Source: Roseateles_E sp005503085 (GTDB lineage Bacteria; Pseudomonadota; Gammaproteobacteria; Burkholderiales; Burkholderiaceae_C). Taken from it: DNA of 64,000 nucleotides. Below the pieces are notes generated by a model. That model was not told where the DNA came from. It worked only from the letters and a program-made list of their open reading frames with translations, and searched no databases. Of the stretch, positions 1-8,367 are shown piece by piece (position 1 is the first letter of the stretch; each line of letters begins with the position of its first letter). A program made the position numbers and the translations under genes. The stretch covers positions 1 through 64,000 of the forward strand of contig NZ_JAQOWX010000015.1 of the NCBI RefSeq assembly GCF_028462495.1, given 5' to 3'.

Positions 1-782
1 GCCGTTCGGCCGAGGGCCTGGCGGCGCTGGCTGCGGCCGGCGCCGAGCCGCAGATCGGCCGGCTGCAGGATGCGGCCTATCTGCGCGCGGCCTTCGAGGG
101 CGCCGATGCCGCCTATGTGATGCTGCCGCATGAGCTGGACCGGCCCGGCTTCCTGCAGCGCCAGCGCGAGGATGCCGAGGCGATCGCGGCGGCGCTGCAC
201 GGCGCCGGCGTGCCCCATGTGGTGGCGCTGAGCAGCCTGGGCGCCGAGCAGACCGAGGGCACTGGGGTGATCCTGGGCTTGCATGCGCTGGAGCTCAGCC
301 TCGGCGGGCTGCCCGGCCTGCGCCTGCTGCGCCCCGGCGCCTTCTTCGAGAACCTGCTGGAACAGCTGCCGGGCCTGAGCGCCGGCGCCCCGCTGGTCGA
401 TGCGCTGCGTCCCGATCTGGCCGTGCCCATGCTTGCCACCCGTGACATCGGCGACGCGGCCGCCGCGGCCCTGCTGGCGCGCGACTGGCAGGGCCTGTCG
501 GTGCAGGAGCTGCTGGGCCCTTGCGACCTCAGCGGCGAGCAGCTGGCGTGCCAGCTGGCCCTGCAGCTGGGCCGCCCGGCACTGGTCTACCAGCAGCTGC
601 CCTACGAGGTGATGGCGGCCGAGCTGCACGAGGCCGGGCTGGCGGCCGACGCCGCAGCGCTGATGATGGACATGGCCCGCGCGCTCAACGAAGGTCGCAT
701 CCGCTCGCTGCAGGGCCGCAACGATGGCAACAGCACGCCGACCGGGTTCGCGCAGTTTCTGCGCGAGAAGCTGGCGCCCTGA
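1..782 (+). CDS. NmrA-like NAD(P)-binding protein, 5' end outside the window
   Basis: The frame is open from the left edge (codons begin at base 3), so the N-terminal glycine-rich dinucleotide loop is outside the window. The visible part has the run FEGADAAYVMLP followed by a strand ending VALSSLGAEQ, the pattern of atypical short-chain dehydrogenases of the NmrA/NAD(P)H-binding group, and no Tyr-x3-Lys catalytic pair. About 260 residues are present, which fits a family length near 290. Such proteins act as redox sensors or as quinone/isoflavone-type reductases, so no substrate can be given. It converges on the sugar permease gene with only 11 bp between the stop codons. Confidence 0.7.
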   Translation, partial: RSAEGLAALAAAGAEPQIGRLQDAAYLRAAFEGADAAYVMLPHELDRPGFLQRQREDAEAIAAALHGAGVPHVVALSSLGAEQTEGTGVILGLHALELSLGGLPGLRLLRPGAFFENLLEQLPGLSAGAPLVDALRPDLAVPMLATRDIGDAAAAALLARDWQGLSVQELLGPCDLSGEQLACQLALQLGRPALVYQQLPYEVMAAELHEAGLAADAAALMMDMARALNEGRIRSLQGRNDGNSTPTGFAQFLREKLAP

Positions 783-793
783 GGACGTCTCGC

Positions 794-2587
794 TCAGCGC
801 CGGCGCGCGAAAGAGGCCTCGATCTCTTCCAGGCTCTTGCCCTTGGTTTCGGGCAGCAGCAGGGCCGCAGCGAGAAAGTACACCGCGCTGCAGCCGGCCC
901 AGAAATAGAACATCGCCGCATAGCCATGGTGGCCGACAGTGGGCAGGAAGACGGCGGCGATCACGGTGGAAACGAACTGGTTGATCAGCAGCGCGATGCT
1001 CATGCCGTTGGAGCGGATGCGGGTCGGCATCAGCTCGGACAGCGCCAGCCAGACGCAGACGCCGGGGCCGACCGCGAAGAAGGCCACGAAGGCCAGGATG
1101 CAGCCCGCGACCAGCCAGCCATGGGTGGTGCCGGGCACCGGGCCGAGCCGTGCCTGGTCGATCCGCAGCGGCGCTCGGGCGGCGTCCGCCGGGTCGGCGA
1201 AGGGGTTCAGGTGCAGGCGGCGGAAGAAGCCGCCGATCACGCCGTCGGCTTGTACCGTGTCGGCCCGGCTGATGCGCAGCAAGACGGGCGCGCCGCCATC
1301 GTTGCGCAGGGTCTGCACATTGCTGAAGGCGCCGTAGGAGTAGGACAGGGTCAGCTGCTGGCTGCCGTCCATCGCCGTGCCGCCGCGCAGCGCGGCCCAG
1401 GCCTCGGCGTCCAGGCGCAGCTCCAGCGCATCGCCGGCAACCCGGGCCTGCAGCGGCGCGCCGACATCCTGGCGGCCGCGCTCGGAGCTCTGGAACAGCA
1501 GGCCCGCGGCCACCAGGGACAGCATGATGCCGCCGCTGCCCAGCATCAGCAGGAACTTGCGGCCCCTGCGGTCGACCAGGAACACGGCCAGCAGTGTCAT
1601 CGCGGCGTTCAGCAGCTTGATCGCGACATCGGCCCAGTTCGCGGCCGAGCCCGGCAGGCCGGCCTGGTTCAGGATGTTGACCGCGTAGGCCAGGATGGAG
1701 TTGATGCCGGTGGCCTGGGTGCAGGCCAGGATCAGGCAGGCCAGCAGGAAGGGCACCAGGTAGCGGCGGCTCAGCAGGCTGTCGCGCGGGGCGGCGCCGT
1801 CCGGGCCGGTGGCCGGGGTCTGCTGCATCTCGCGCAGCGCGGCCTCGGCCTGCTGCGTATCAAGCCCGCGCCGCAGCGCCGCTTCGGCCTCGGCGACGCG
1901 CCCGCGCCGCAGCAGCAGCCAGCGCGGCGACTCGCTCAGCAGCAGGCCGCCGGCGGTGAACACCAGGCCGGGGGTCAGGCACATCCAGAAGATGCTGCGC
2001 CAGGCATGGTCCTTGGCCGCGTAGAGGGCCTCGGGCTGCAGGCTGGCTGCGGCGGCCTCGACCGCCTGGGTCTGGTACAGGCCGATCAGCGCGGCCACCA
2101 CCAGGCCGATGGTCAGCAGCAGCTGGAACATCGCGGTGCCGCGGCCGCGCATGGCCGGGCTCAGGCATTCGGCCAGGTAGAGCGGCACGACCACGCCGAT
2201 CAGCCCGCCGCTGATGCCCTGCAGCAGCCGGCCCAGCAGCAGCGGCGTGTAGCCCTCGGCCAGCGCGATCACCGGGATGCTCAGCGTGAACAGGGCTCCG
2301 CTCAGCACCATGGCCCAGCGGCGGCCGATCGCATCGGCCAGCGCGCCAGCGAACAGCGAGGACAGCACGCTGCCCAGCAGCACCGCCGCGACGATGAAGC
2401 CCAGCTGCTGGGTGCTGAGCTTCCAGGCCTGCGAGGCGGTGGCCTCCAGGTACGGCAGGGCGCCGGCGATGATGCCCAGGTCGATGCCGTAGAGCAGCCC
2501 GCCCATGCCGGCGATGAAGAGCAGGTAGCGCGTGTACCAGCTTGGGCGTGCGGGCGCGGCTGCGGCCGTCAGGGCGGGAGCATTCAT
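794..2587 (-). CDS. MFS sugar-porter family permease with a large periplasmic insert
   Basis: A 597-residue major facilitator protein of the sugar-porter type, probably the inner-membrane GalNAc importer (the role AgaP plays in Shewanella-type pathways; inferred from context). Visible hallmarks are YGIDLGIIAGALPYL in helix 1, DAIGRR after helix 2, PLYLAECLSPAMRGRG after helix 4, DRRGRK after helix 8 and LPETKGKSLEEIE at the C-terminus. Sugar porters are usually 450-500 residues. The extra length sits at residues 367-488, between helices 9 and 10, a loop that should face the periplasm. The start codon overlaps the nagA stop as ATGA (2584-2587), so translation is probably coupled. It is the last gene of the minus-strand operon. 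Confidence 0.9.
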   Translation of the reverse strand: MNAPALTAAAAPARPSWYTRYLLFIAGMGGLLYGIDLGIIAGALPYLEATASQAWKLSTQQLGFIVAAVLLGSVLSSLFAGALADAIGRRWAMVLSGALFTLSIPVIALAEGYTPLLLGRLLQGISGGLIGVVVPLYLAECLSPAMRGRGTAMFQLLLTIGLVVAALIGLYQTQAVEAAAASLQPEALYAAKDHAWRSIFWMCLTPGLVFTAGGLLLSESPRWLLLRRGRVAEAEAALRRGLDTQQAEAALREMQQTPATGPDGAAPRDSLLSRRYLVPFLLACLILACTQATGINSILAYAVNILNQAGLPGSAANWADVAIKLLNAAMTLLAVFLVDRRGRKFLLMLGSGGIMLSLVAAGLLFQSSERGRQDVGAPLQARVAGDALELRLDAEAWAALRGGTAMDGSQQLTLSYSYGAFSNVQTLRNDGGAPVLLRISRADTVQADGVIGGFFRRLHLNPFADPADAARAPLRIDQARLGPVPGTTHGWLVAGCILAFVAFFAVGPGVCVWLALSELMPTRIRSNGMSIALLINQFVSTVIAAVFLPTVGHHGYAAMFYFWAGCSAVYFLAAALLLPETKGKSLEEIEASFARRR

Positions 2588-3711
2588 GTGGCGGGGTTCC
2601 TTGCAGAAAAGGACAGCGGAGTCAGTGGAATCGCCTGGCCCTCGACGAAGACCTGCTGCAGCTGCAGCGCCTCGTCCAGCACCACCAGATCGGCCCAGGC
2701 GCCGGGCCTCAGCCGGCCACGGTCGGCGAGGCCCAGGTAGTCGGCCGGGAACTGCGAGAGCCGGCGCGAGGCGTCGTCCAGGTCCAGCCCCAGCTCGACC
2801 AGATTGCGCAGCGCCTGGTCCATGGTCAGCGCGCTGCCGGCCAGCGAGCCGCCGGCCAGACGCACGCAGCCCAGGCATTTGTAGACCCGCTGCGGGCCCA
2901 GCGCGTACTCGCCGTCGGGCATGCCGGTGGCGGCGGTCGCGTCGGTGATGCAGAAGAGCTTGGGGATGGCACGCAGCGCCACTCGCATCGCGCCCGGGTG
3001 CACATGCTGCAGGTCGGGGATCAGCTCGGCGTACTCGGCATGGGCCAGGGCCGCGCCGACGATGCCGGGCTCGTAATGGTTCAGCGCAGTCATGCCGTTG
3101 AACAGATGGGTGAAGCCGGCCGCGCCGGCCCTCAGTGCCGCCACGCCGTCCTCGTAGCTGCCGGCGCTGTGGCCCAGCTGCACGCGAATGTCCATCGCCG
3201 CCAGCAGAGGGATCAGGGCCAGGTGGCCCTCGATCTCGGGCGCCAGGGTCAGCACCTTGATCGGCGCCAGCGCATGGAACTGCTGCACCTTGGCCAGGGT
3301 GGCCTGCAGCACCAGCGGCGGTTGGGCACCGAGACGCTTGTGGCTCAGGAAAGGCCCTTCCAGATGCACACCCAGCAGTCGGGCGCCGTCCGGCGCGCGT
3401 TCGGCGATGGCCGGGGCCAGGCCACGCAGCGCGCGCAGGATCTCGGGCTCATGGGCCGTCATCGTCGTGCCCAGCATCGCGGTCGTGCCATGGCGGGCAT
3501 GGGCGCGCGCGACGGTCACGGCGGCCGAGCCGCCCTGCATGATGTCGACGCCGGCGGCGCCATGCACATGCAGATCGATGAAGCCCGGCAGGATGTAGCG
3601 CTGCGCCGGCGCACCGGCGTCGGCCTCCAGGTGCTGGATGCGCGCGTCGTGCCGCAGCCGGCCGGTGACCCAGCCCTCGGGTGTCAGGATCCGGCCGGCC
3701 AGCTCGTTCAT
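2584..3711 (-). CDS. nagA: N-acetylglucosamine/galactosamine-6-phosphate deacetylase
   Basis: A 375-residue amidohydrolase that removes acetate from an N-acetylhexosamine 6-phosphate in the cytoplasm. The family signature is complete: LPGFIDLHVHG (metal-binding HxH), GVHLEGPFLS (catalytic-site Glu), QLGHSAGSYEDG, FTHLFNGM and the catalytic Asp in CITDATAATGM. Gene context (agaS, kbaZ, a GalNAc-type kinase and two alpha-GalNAcase-type glycosidases) makes GalNAc-6-phosphate the likely substrate, the role called AgaA. NagA and AgaA are not separable by eye. Its ATG overlaps the stop of the upstream regulator gene (ATGA at 3708-3711), and its own stop overlaps the permease start, so three genes are translationally linked. 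Confidence 0.95.
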   Translation of the reverse strand: MNELAGRILTPEGWVTGRLRHDARIQHLEADAGAPAQRYILPGFIDLHVHGAAGVDIMQGGSAAVTVARAHARHGTTAMLGTTMTAHEPEILRALRGLAPAIAERAPDGARLLGVHLEGPFLSHKRLGAQPPLVLQATLAKVQQFHALAPIKVLTLAPEIEGHLALIPLLAAMDIRVQLGHSAGSYEDGVAALRAGAAGFTHLFNGMTALNHYEPGIVGAALAHAEYAELIPDLQHVHPGAMRVALRAIPKLFCITDATAATGMPDGEYALGPQRVYKCLGCVRLAGGSLAGSALTMDQALRNLVELGLDLDDASRRLSQFPADYLGLADRGRLRPGAWADLVVLDEALQLQQVFVEGQAIPLTPLSFSARNPAT

Positions 3712-4481
3712 GGTGCTCCGGCGATGATCAGTTCGATGCCCAGGCGCTGTAAGCCGTCGCGGTATTCGGCGCTGATGCCGGCGTCGGTGATCACGGTATG
3801 CACCTTGTCCAGCAGCGCGATGCGGTGCAGGCTGACGCGGCCGAACTTGGAGGCATCGGCCAGCACGATGACCTTCTTGGCCCGCTCCACCATGCGGTGG
3901 TTCAGGCTGGCCTCGGCCTCATGGTGGGTGGTCAGGCCGAACTGCAGGTCCAGGCCGTCGACGCCAAGGAAGAGCTTGTCGAAGTTGTAGGCGTTCAGGC
4001 AGGCTTCGGCCTGCGCCCCCTGGATCGACAGGGCCTGCTTGCGCAGCAGGCCGCCGGTCAGCATCAGCTCCACGCCCTCGGCGCGCGACAGCTCCCAAGC
4101 GATATTCAGGCCGTTGGTCATCACGGTGACGCCGCGCGCGTCGCGCAGGTGGCGGGCCAGCGGCATCGTCGTGCTGCCGGAGTCGAGGATGATGTTGTCG
4201 CCGGGCTGGACCAGGCGGGACGCGCAGGCGCCGATGTCTTCCTTGAGCAGGGCATTCAGGCCGTCCTTGGCCTGGATGTCCTGCTCGGCCGGCGGGGTGC
4301 GGGTCAGTACCGCGCCACCATGGTTGCGCGTCGCCAGGCCCTGGCTCTCCAGGGTGGCCAGGTCGGCGCGTATGGTCACCGAGGACACACCCAGCTGGGC
4401 CACCAGATCGGCCACCTGCACCGATCCGTTCTTGACCAGGATCTGCAGAATTTGTTCGCGTCGCTGGCTGGTGTTTCGCAT
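3708..4481 (-). CDS. agaR: DeoR-family transcriptional regulator, AgaR-like repressor
   Basis: A 257-residue DeoR-type repressor. The N-terminus is a winged helix (RREQILQILVKNGSVQVADL, then VSSVTIRADLATLESQGL and the GGAVL wing). The C-terminal sugar-phosphate sensor contains the conserved DSGSTTMPLA, TNGLNIAWEL and FLGVDGLD patterns and the KVIVLADASKFG motif. Its position inside an agaS-kbaZ-nagA operon marks it as the GalNAc pathway regulator. The operators are probably the repeated CTTTCG/CGAAAG sequences in the 7984-8367 divergent region and in the 48-bp gap directly upstream of this gene, which would give autoregulation. Confidence 0.9.
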   Translation of the reverse strand: MRNTSQRREQILQILVKNGSVQVADLVAQLGVSSVTIRADLATLESQGLATRNHGGAVLTRTPPAEQDIQAKDGLNALLKEDIGACASRLVQPGDNIILDSGSTTMPLARHLRDARGVTVMTNGLNIAWELSRAEGVELMLTGGLLRKQALSIQGAQAEACLNAYNFDKLFLGVDGLDLQFGLTTHHEAEASLNHRMVERAKKVIVLADASKFGRVSLHRIALLDKVHTVITDAGISAEYRDGLQRLGIELIIAGAP

Positions 4482-4575
4482 GACGGGCTCCGTTCTTTCT
4501 TTCGCTTGCTCGGGATTGATAGCGAAAGCTTAACGGTACGAAAGAACTGCGGAAGAATCACTTTCGATTTGCGGC
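4482..4575 (-). promoter_or_regulatory. Candidate AgaR operator cluster inside the operon
   Basis: The 48-bp gap between kbaZ and agaR, and the adjoining 3' end of kbaZ, contain TTCTTTCTTTCGC, GCGAAAGC, ACGAAAGAAC and CACTTTCGATTTG. These are the same CTTTCG/CGAAAG words that fill the divergent region at 7984-8367. This is seen directly; the assignment to AgaR is inferred from their restriction to this locus and from the T/C-rich direct repeats known for E. coli AgaR. Confidence 0.45.
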
Positions 4576-5873
4576 GCCTGATTGCGACTGCAGGCGCGTG
4601 CATAGCGGGCCAGCACCAGGCCTACCTTGTGCTGGGCCAGCGCGGTGGCACACAGCGCCAGCCGGCCCAGCAGCACATCCTCGACCTGCTCGGGCAGGTA
4701 CTGGCTGATCAGCGGCAGCGGCAGGGCGATGCCGTCCAGGTTGGCGATCAGGCGCTGCAGGGCCTGCTGCACCGCCGGCTCGCCCCAGTAGTAGCGGCTG
4801 CGGTCGCTGAAGGCGTAGCGGCGCGCCAGGCGCTGCTGGGCCGGGCTGCCGTCGTAATGCTTGCGCCAGTGGCGCGGCTGCTCCAGCATGCTGTGCTCCA
4901 GCACCTCGACCAGATTCGAACCCTGCTCGGCCGGCAGCAGTTCGCGCTCGATCGAGGCCAGCGCGAACCAGGCCTCGCGCAGCGCATGGGTAGCGCCCGG
5001 GCCGACCTTCAGGATCGCGAAATGGTCGCGCACCAGCGCATGCAGCGCGGCCTCGGTCTGGTAGTCGGTCGAATGGGCCTCGAACACCAGGCCGGGCCGC
5101 AGGTCCTGCGCCTCGACAAAGGCCGACAGCTCGGCTGCGGCGGCCGGCTCGTAATGCTGGACCTGGCTGTGGTCGAAATCGACACCGGGCTGCACCACCA
5201 GCGCGATCACCCGCTGCCAGGCCGCGCGCAGCGCCGGGGTCGCTTCGAAGGCCCGGGCATGCACCGCCAGGGTCGCGCGAGCGGCCTCGGGCCGGGTCAC
5301 CGCGACGCCGTCCTGCAGCGAGGCCTCGCCGCCGGGAATCGGCACCTCGGTGCCGATCACATAGAGCGGCGCCGGCAGGCCGGCCGCGGCGGCGGCAGCC
5401 TCGGATACTTCGGCCAGCTCGGCCGAGCGCTGCGCCACCGTGGCGTCGGGCAGGCGCTGCGGGTCATCGGCGCAGGCCATGCTGCAGTCCAGGTGGATCT
5501 TTTGGAAGCCGGCGCTGACATAGCTGCGTATCAGCTCGCGGGCATGGGCCATCGCCTCGGCGGCGGGCAGATCCTGCCAGGCATTGGGGCCCAGATGGTC
5601 GCCGCCCAGCACCAGGCGCTCGGCCGCAAAGCCCTGGCGATGGGCCAGTGCCAGCACATAGTCGCGGAACTGCGGCGGCGTCATGCCCGTATAGCCGCCG
5701 AACTGGTCCACCTGGTTGGAGGTGGCCTCGATCAGCAGCGGCGTCTCATAGCGCTGGGCCACCTGCATCGCGGCCAGCAGCACCTGCTCATTGCTGCAGC
5801 AGACGCTGTAGAGGCCGACCGCTTGGCCTCGGCCGTGATGTTCTTGCAGAAGGGTTTGCAGCAGGGAAGCCAT
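4530..5873 (-). CDS. kbaZ: KbaZ/GatZ-type tagatose-bisphosphate aldolase accessory subunit
   Basis: A 447-residue member of the GatZ/KbaZ (AgaZ) family. Visible family patterns are GLYSVCCSNEQVL and EATSNQVDQFGGYTGMTP near the N-terminus, LGGDHLGPNAWQ, FQKIHLDCSMACADD, YVIGTEVPIPGGE and VVQPGVDFDH. In E. coli this protein stabilises the class II tagatose-1,6-bisphosphate aldolase KbaY and is itself non-catalytic; a kinase role for AgaZ-type proteins has also been discussed. No kbaY-type catalytic subunit or separate tagatose-6-phosphate kinase gene is in the window, so those must be elsewhere or this protein does more than assist. It starts 36 bp after the kinase gene. Confidence 0.93.
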   Translation of the reverse strand: MASLLQTLLQEHHGRGQAVGLYSVCCSNEQVLLAAMQVAQRYETPLLIEATSNQVDQFGGYTGMTPPQFRDYVLALAHRQGFAAERLVLGGDHLGPNAWQDLPAAEAMAHARELIRSYVSAGFQKIHLDCSMACADDPQRLPDATVAQRSAELAEVSEAAAAAAGLPAPLYVIGTEVPIPGGEASLQDGVAVTRPEAARATLAVHARAFEATPALRAAWQRVIALVVQPGVDFDHSQVQHYEPAAAAELSAFVEAQDLRPGLVFEAHSTDYQTEAALHALVRDHFAILKVGPGATHALREAWFALASIERELLPAEQGSNLVEVLEHSMLEQPRHWRKHYDGSPAQQRLARRYAFSDRSRYYWGEPAVQQALQRLIANLDGIALPLPLISQYLPEQVEDVLLGRLALCATALAQHKVGLVLARYARACSRNQAPQIESDSSAVLSYR

Positions 5874-5909
5874 CGGATCGGTCCGGAAAAGAAGGGGGAA
5901 GGAAGCGGG

Positions 5910-6845
5910 TCAGTCCGTGCCGAGCTGGCGCACCAGCAGGGCCGCGCCGCGCGCGCCGCCAGCGTCGCCGAACCGCGGTGGCAGGATGGGTGGCACCTGG
6001 GCGCCCTTGAACAGATGGCGGCCCACGGCAGCGGGCAGCTCGGCATAGAGGTGGTCCAGCTTGGACAGGCCGCCGCCCAGCACGATGGCATGGGGGTCCA
6101 GGGCCAGCACCAGGCTCGCCAGGCCGTGGCCCAGCAGGTCCAGATGCACGGCCAGGCAACGCTGGGCACCGACCTCGCCGGCAGCGGCGCGCGCCGCGAT
6201 CGCGGCGACGTCCAGCGCCGGGCCGCCGAGCTGGCGGTACAGCAGGGCCAGGCCGGGACCGGAGACATAGCGTTCCAGGCAGCCCTGCAGCCCGCAGGGG
6301 CAGTCCAGCAGCGGCAGGCGGTGGCGCGCCAGCAGGCCGGCCGGCAGGCTCCAATGCCCCCATTCGCCGGCCAGGCCGTTATAGCCGCGGATCAGCCGGC
6401 CGCCGACGCAATAGCCACCGCCGGCCCCGGTGCCGAGGATGGCGCCGAACATGCTGGCCCGGCCCTCGGCCGCGCCACCCTGGGCCTCGGAGAGCGCGAA
6501 GCACTGGCAGTCATTGCCCAGCACTACCGGCCGGGCCAGCCGCTGCTGCAGCGCCGGCAACAGGCGCCGGCCGTTCAGCGCCGGCACATTGGAGCTGAGC
6601 TGCTCGCCGTTGCGTGGGTCGGTGACGCCGGGCATGCCCAGGCCCACCGGGGCCGGCGCGCCGCCGAGCTGACGGTCGGCCTCCAGCACCAGCCCGTAGA
6701 CGGCGTCCAGGAAGGCCTCATAGTCGCGGCCGGGCGTATCGATGCGCTGGCGGTGGCGGATCGCCAGTGCCGCATCGCAGCTCACCAGCTCGATCTTGCT
6801 GCCGCCGATGTCGATGCCGTGGAAGAACTCAGGCTTGCTGCTCAT
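5910..6845 (-). CDS. ROK-family sugar kinase, probable GalNAc kinase
   Basis: A 311-residue ROK (repressor/ORF/kinase) protein. It shows the phosphate-binding loop GIDIGGSKIELV at residues 10-21, the catalytic Asp in VLGNDCQCFALSE, the glycine-rich GAILGTGAGGGYC, and the ROK zinc site (GEWGHW followed by CPCGLQGCLE). The probable reaction is ATP-dependent 6-phosphorylation of imported GalNAc, the AgaK step. Because the importer is an MFS permease rather than a PTS, a kinase is required and this is the only candidate here. Its start lies 17 bp inside the end of agaS. Confidence 0.88.
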   Translation of the reverse strand: MSSKPEFFHGIDIGGSKIELVSCDAALAIRHRQRIDTPGRDYEAFLDAVYGLVLEADRQLGGAPAPVGLGMPGVTDPRNGEQLSSNVPALNGRRLLPALQQRLARPVVLGNDCQCFALSEAQGGAAEGRASMFGAILGTGAGGGYCVGGRLIRGYNGLAGEWGHWSLPAGLLARHRLPLLDCPCGLQGCLERYVSGPGLALLYRQLGGPALDVAAIAARAAAGEVGAQRCLAVHLDLLGHGLASLVLALDPHAIVLGGGLSKLDHLYAELPAAVGRHLFKGAQVPPILPPRFGDAGGARGAALLVRQLGTD

Positions 6846-7983
6846 GGCGATAGATCGTGACGCCCTGCACCACGCGGTTGACCGTGCCGTCGGGAAAGGG
6901 GTTGTCCGGGGTCAGGCCCAGCGCGGCCGACCTGTGTAGCGCGAACAGCTGGGCCAGCAGCAGCGGCAGCGGCGCGGCCCAGGCGTCGGGCAGGTCCAGC
7001 GCCGGCGCATCCAAGGTCTCGCCCGGGCCGACGGCCAGCACCCGGCCGGCCACCTGATCACGGCGCAGCTCGTCCAGCAGGTCCTGCTCGTAGCGCCGCG
7101 CAGTCGCGTCGCCGCTGCGCAGCAGCAGCACCAGGGTCTGCGGGTTCAGCGCCGACTTCGGGCCATGGCGGAAGCCCAGCGGCGTATTGGCCAGTGCCAG
7201 CGCGCGGCCGCTGGTCAGCTCCAGCACCTTCAGCGCGGCCTCCTTGGCCAGCGCTTCCAGCGGGCCGCTGCCCAGGTAGACGATGCGCTCGAAGGGTTCG
7301 CGGGCCAGCTCGGCGGCAACCGGGCCCCAGGCGGCCAGCGCGCCAGCGGCCGCCTCGGCCAGCTGTTCGATGCGTTGCAGCCGCTGGGCCCAGGGCGCTT
7401 CGCCCAGCGCGGCCAGCGCCGCCAGCAGCATGCTGCTGAAGCTGCTGGTCATCGCGAAACCGCGGTCGCAGCTGCCTGCCGGCATCAGCAGGTTCAAGGT
7501 GTCGGCGCGGCCCTCGCTGTCCCGCATCAGGCCGCCTGCGGCATTGCAGGTGATGTTCAGGAAGCGGGCGCCGGGAACGCGCTGGCGCAGCAGCTCCACG
7601 GCGGCCAGGCTCTCCGGGCTGCTGCCGCTGCGCGCGAAGGACACCAGCAGGGTGGGCCGTGCGGGGTCCAGGTAGAGGGTCGGATGGGTCAGCAGGCTGG
7701 TGCTGGGGATGGCCTGGATCTGGGCCGGCCAGGCAGCGTTCAACGCCTCGGCGGCGATCTCGCCGACATAGGCCGAGCTGCCGGCACCGGTCAGTATCAC
7801 GCGGTGCCCGGGCCGGCTCAGCCAGTCGTCCAGGAAGGTGTCGATCCGGGTCTGCTGCTCTTGCACCTGCCGGGCCCGGGCCAGCCACAGCTGGGGCTGG
7901 TGCCGGATTTCCTCGGCGGGGTGCTGGCCGCCGAGCCGGCACCAGGCCTCGTGATCGTCGAGATGAAGGTGGTGCTGAGTCAT
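6829..7983 (-). CDS. agaS: AgaS-type galactosamine-6-phosphate deaminase/isomerase
   Basis: A 384-residue protein with two SIS sugar-isomerase domains, the first around GHRVILTGAGSSAYVGE and FARSGSSPESLAA, the second around RIVYLGSGPLEALAKE and FRHGPKSALN. AgaS converts D-galactosamine 6-phosphate to tagatose 6-phosphate and ammonia. The ATG at 7983 is chosen because it gives 384 residues, matching E. coli AgaS as I recall it; a longer reading would need a TTG at 8007 that overlaps the predicted -10 hexamer. It is the first gene of the minus-strand GalNAc operon, about 25 bp from a predicted promoter. Confidence 0.93.
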   Translation of the reverse strand: MTQHHLHLDDHEAWCRLGGQHPAEEIRHQPQLWLARARQVQEQQTRIDTFLDDWLSRPGHRVILTGAGSSAYVGEIAAEALNAAWPAQIQAIPSTSLLTHPTLYLDPARPTLLVSFARSGSSPESLAAVELLRQRVPGARFLNITCNAAGGLMRDSEGRADTLNLLMPAGSCDRGFAMTSSFSSMLLAALAALGEAPWAQRLQRIEQLAEAAAGALAAWGPVAAELAREPFERIVYLGSGPLEALAKEAALKVLELTSGRALALANTPLGFRHGPKSALNPQTLVLLLRSGDATARRYEQDLLDELRRDQVAGRVLAVGPGETLDAPALDLPDAWAAPLPLLLAQLFALHRSAALGLTPDNPFPDGTVNRVVQGVTIYRHEQQA

Positions 7984-8006
7984 TACAGGAACTGAAGTCT
8001 GCGGCA

Positions 8007-8035
8007 ACGATAACTTTTAACTTTCGAAGTGTCAA
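8007..8035 (-). promoter_or_regulatory. Predicted sigma70 promoter for the agaS operon
   Basis: Read on the minus strand there is a perfect -35 TTGACA (8035-8030), a 17-bp spacer and a -10 TATCGT (8012-8007). The spacer contains CTTCGAAAG, one of the repeated operator-like words, so a bound repressor would cover the promoter. The predicted start of transcription is about 15-20 bp upstream of the agaS ATG. Confidence 0.6.
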
Positions 8036-8275
8036 ACAAAGAAAGAAAATAGGAAGATAAATCGAAAGAAATGTGCGAAATGAGTGCTCGGAGTAGCGTG
8101 CAATTGGCTCTTTGCCAACGAAAGATTCGATTTCCATACGGCTTGTATTGCCGCTGTACATTGAAAAGAAAGAAAATCCGCGAAAACTCATTGATTCGAA
8201 AGATTGTTCGCCACTGATTGCTAGGGAATTTCCCTTGCATTGTCACTTTTTCTTAGCAATTCACTTTCGATTTCG

Positions 8276-8304
8276 TTGACTCATTTCGATTGTCTGCATA
8301 GAGT
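8276..8304 (+). promoter_or_regulatory. Predicted sigma70 promoter for the GH31-TonB receptor arm
   Basis: The -35 TTGACT (8276-8281), a 17-bp spacer and the -10 TAGAGT (8299-8304) form a good sigma70-type promoter. CACTTTCGATTTCG directly precedes and overlaps the -35, and CATTTCGATTG lies in the spacer, again placing operator-like words on the promoter. The GH31 start codon is about 60 bp downstream. Confidence 0.6.
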
Positions 8305-8367
8305 TTGCGCAAATGATTTCGAACGGGCTTTCGATGCCCCGTCGATCCGGCCACAAGGACTAGAGGA

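Larger units (their letters stand above)
7984..8367. promoter_or_regulatory. AT-rich divergent control region of the GalNAc locus
   Basis: This 384-bp non-coding stretch separates agaS from the GH31 gene and is visibly richer in A/T than its surroundings. It is studded with CTTTCG/CGAAAG and ATTTCG words: CTTTCGAAGT, ATCGAAAGAAATG, ACGAAAGATTCGATTTC, GATTCGAAAGATT, CACTTTCGATTTCG, CATTTCGATTG and GGGCTTTCGATG. They occur near both promoters and also near the kbaZ/agaR boundary. This is the expected arrangement for one repressor, AgaR, controlling both arms. Confidence 0.6.

Noticed and set aside
521..2740. 739-residue plus-strand open frame opposite the permease
   Set aside because: It overlaps the NmrA-like gene and the permease in other frames and has no family features.
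3798..6860. 1020-residue plus-strand open frame across agaR, kbaZ and the kinase gene
   Set aside because: It spans three well-recognised minus-strand genes and their boundaries and has shadow-type composition.
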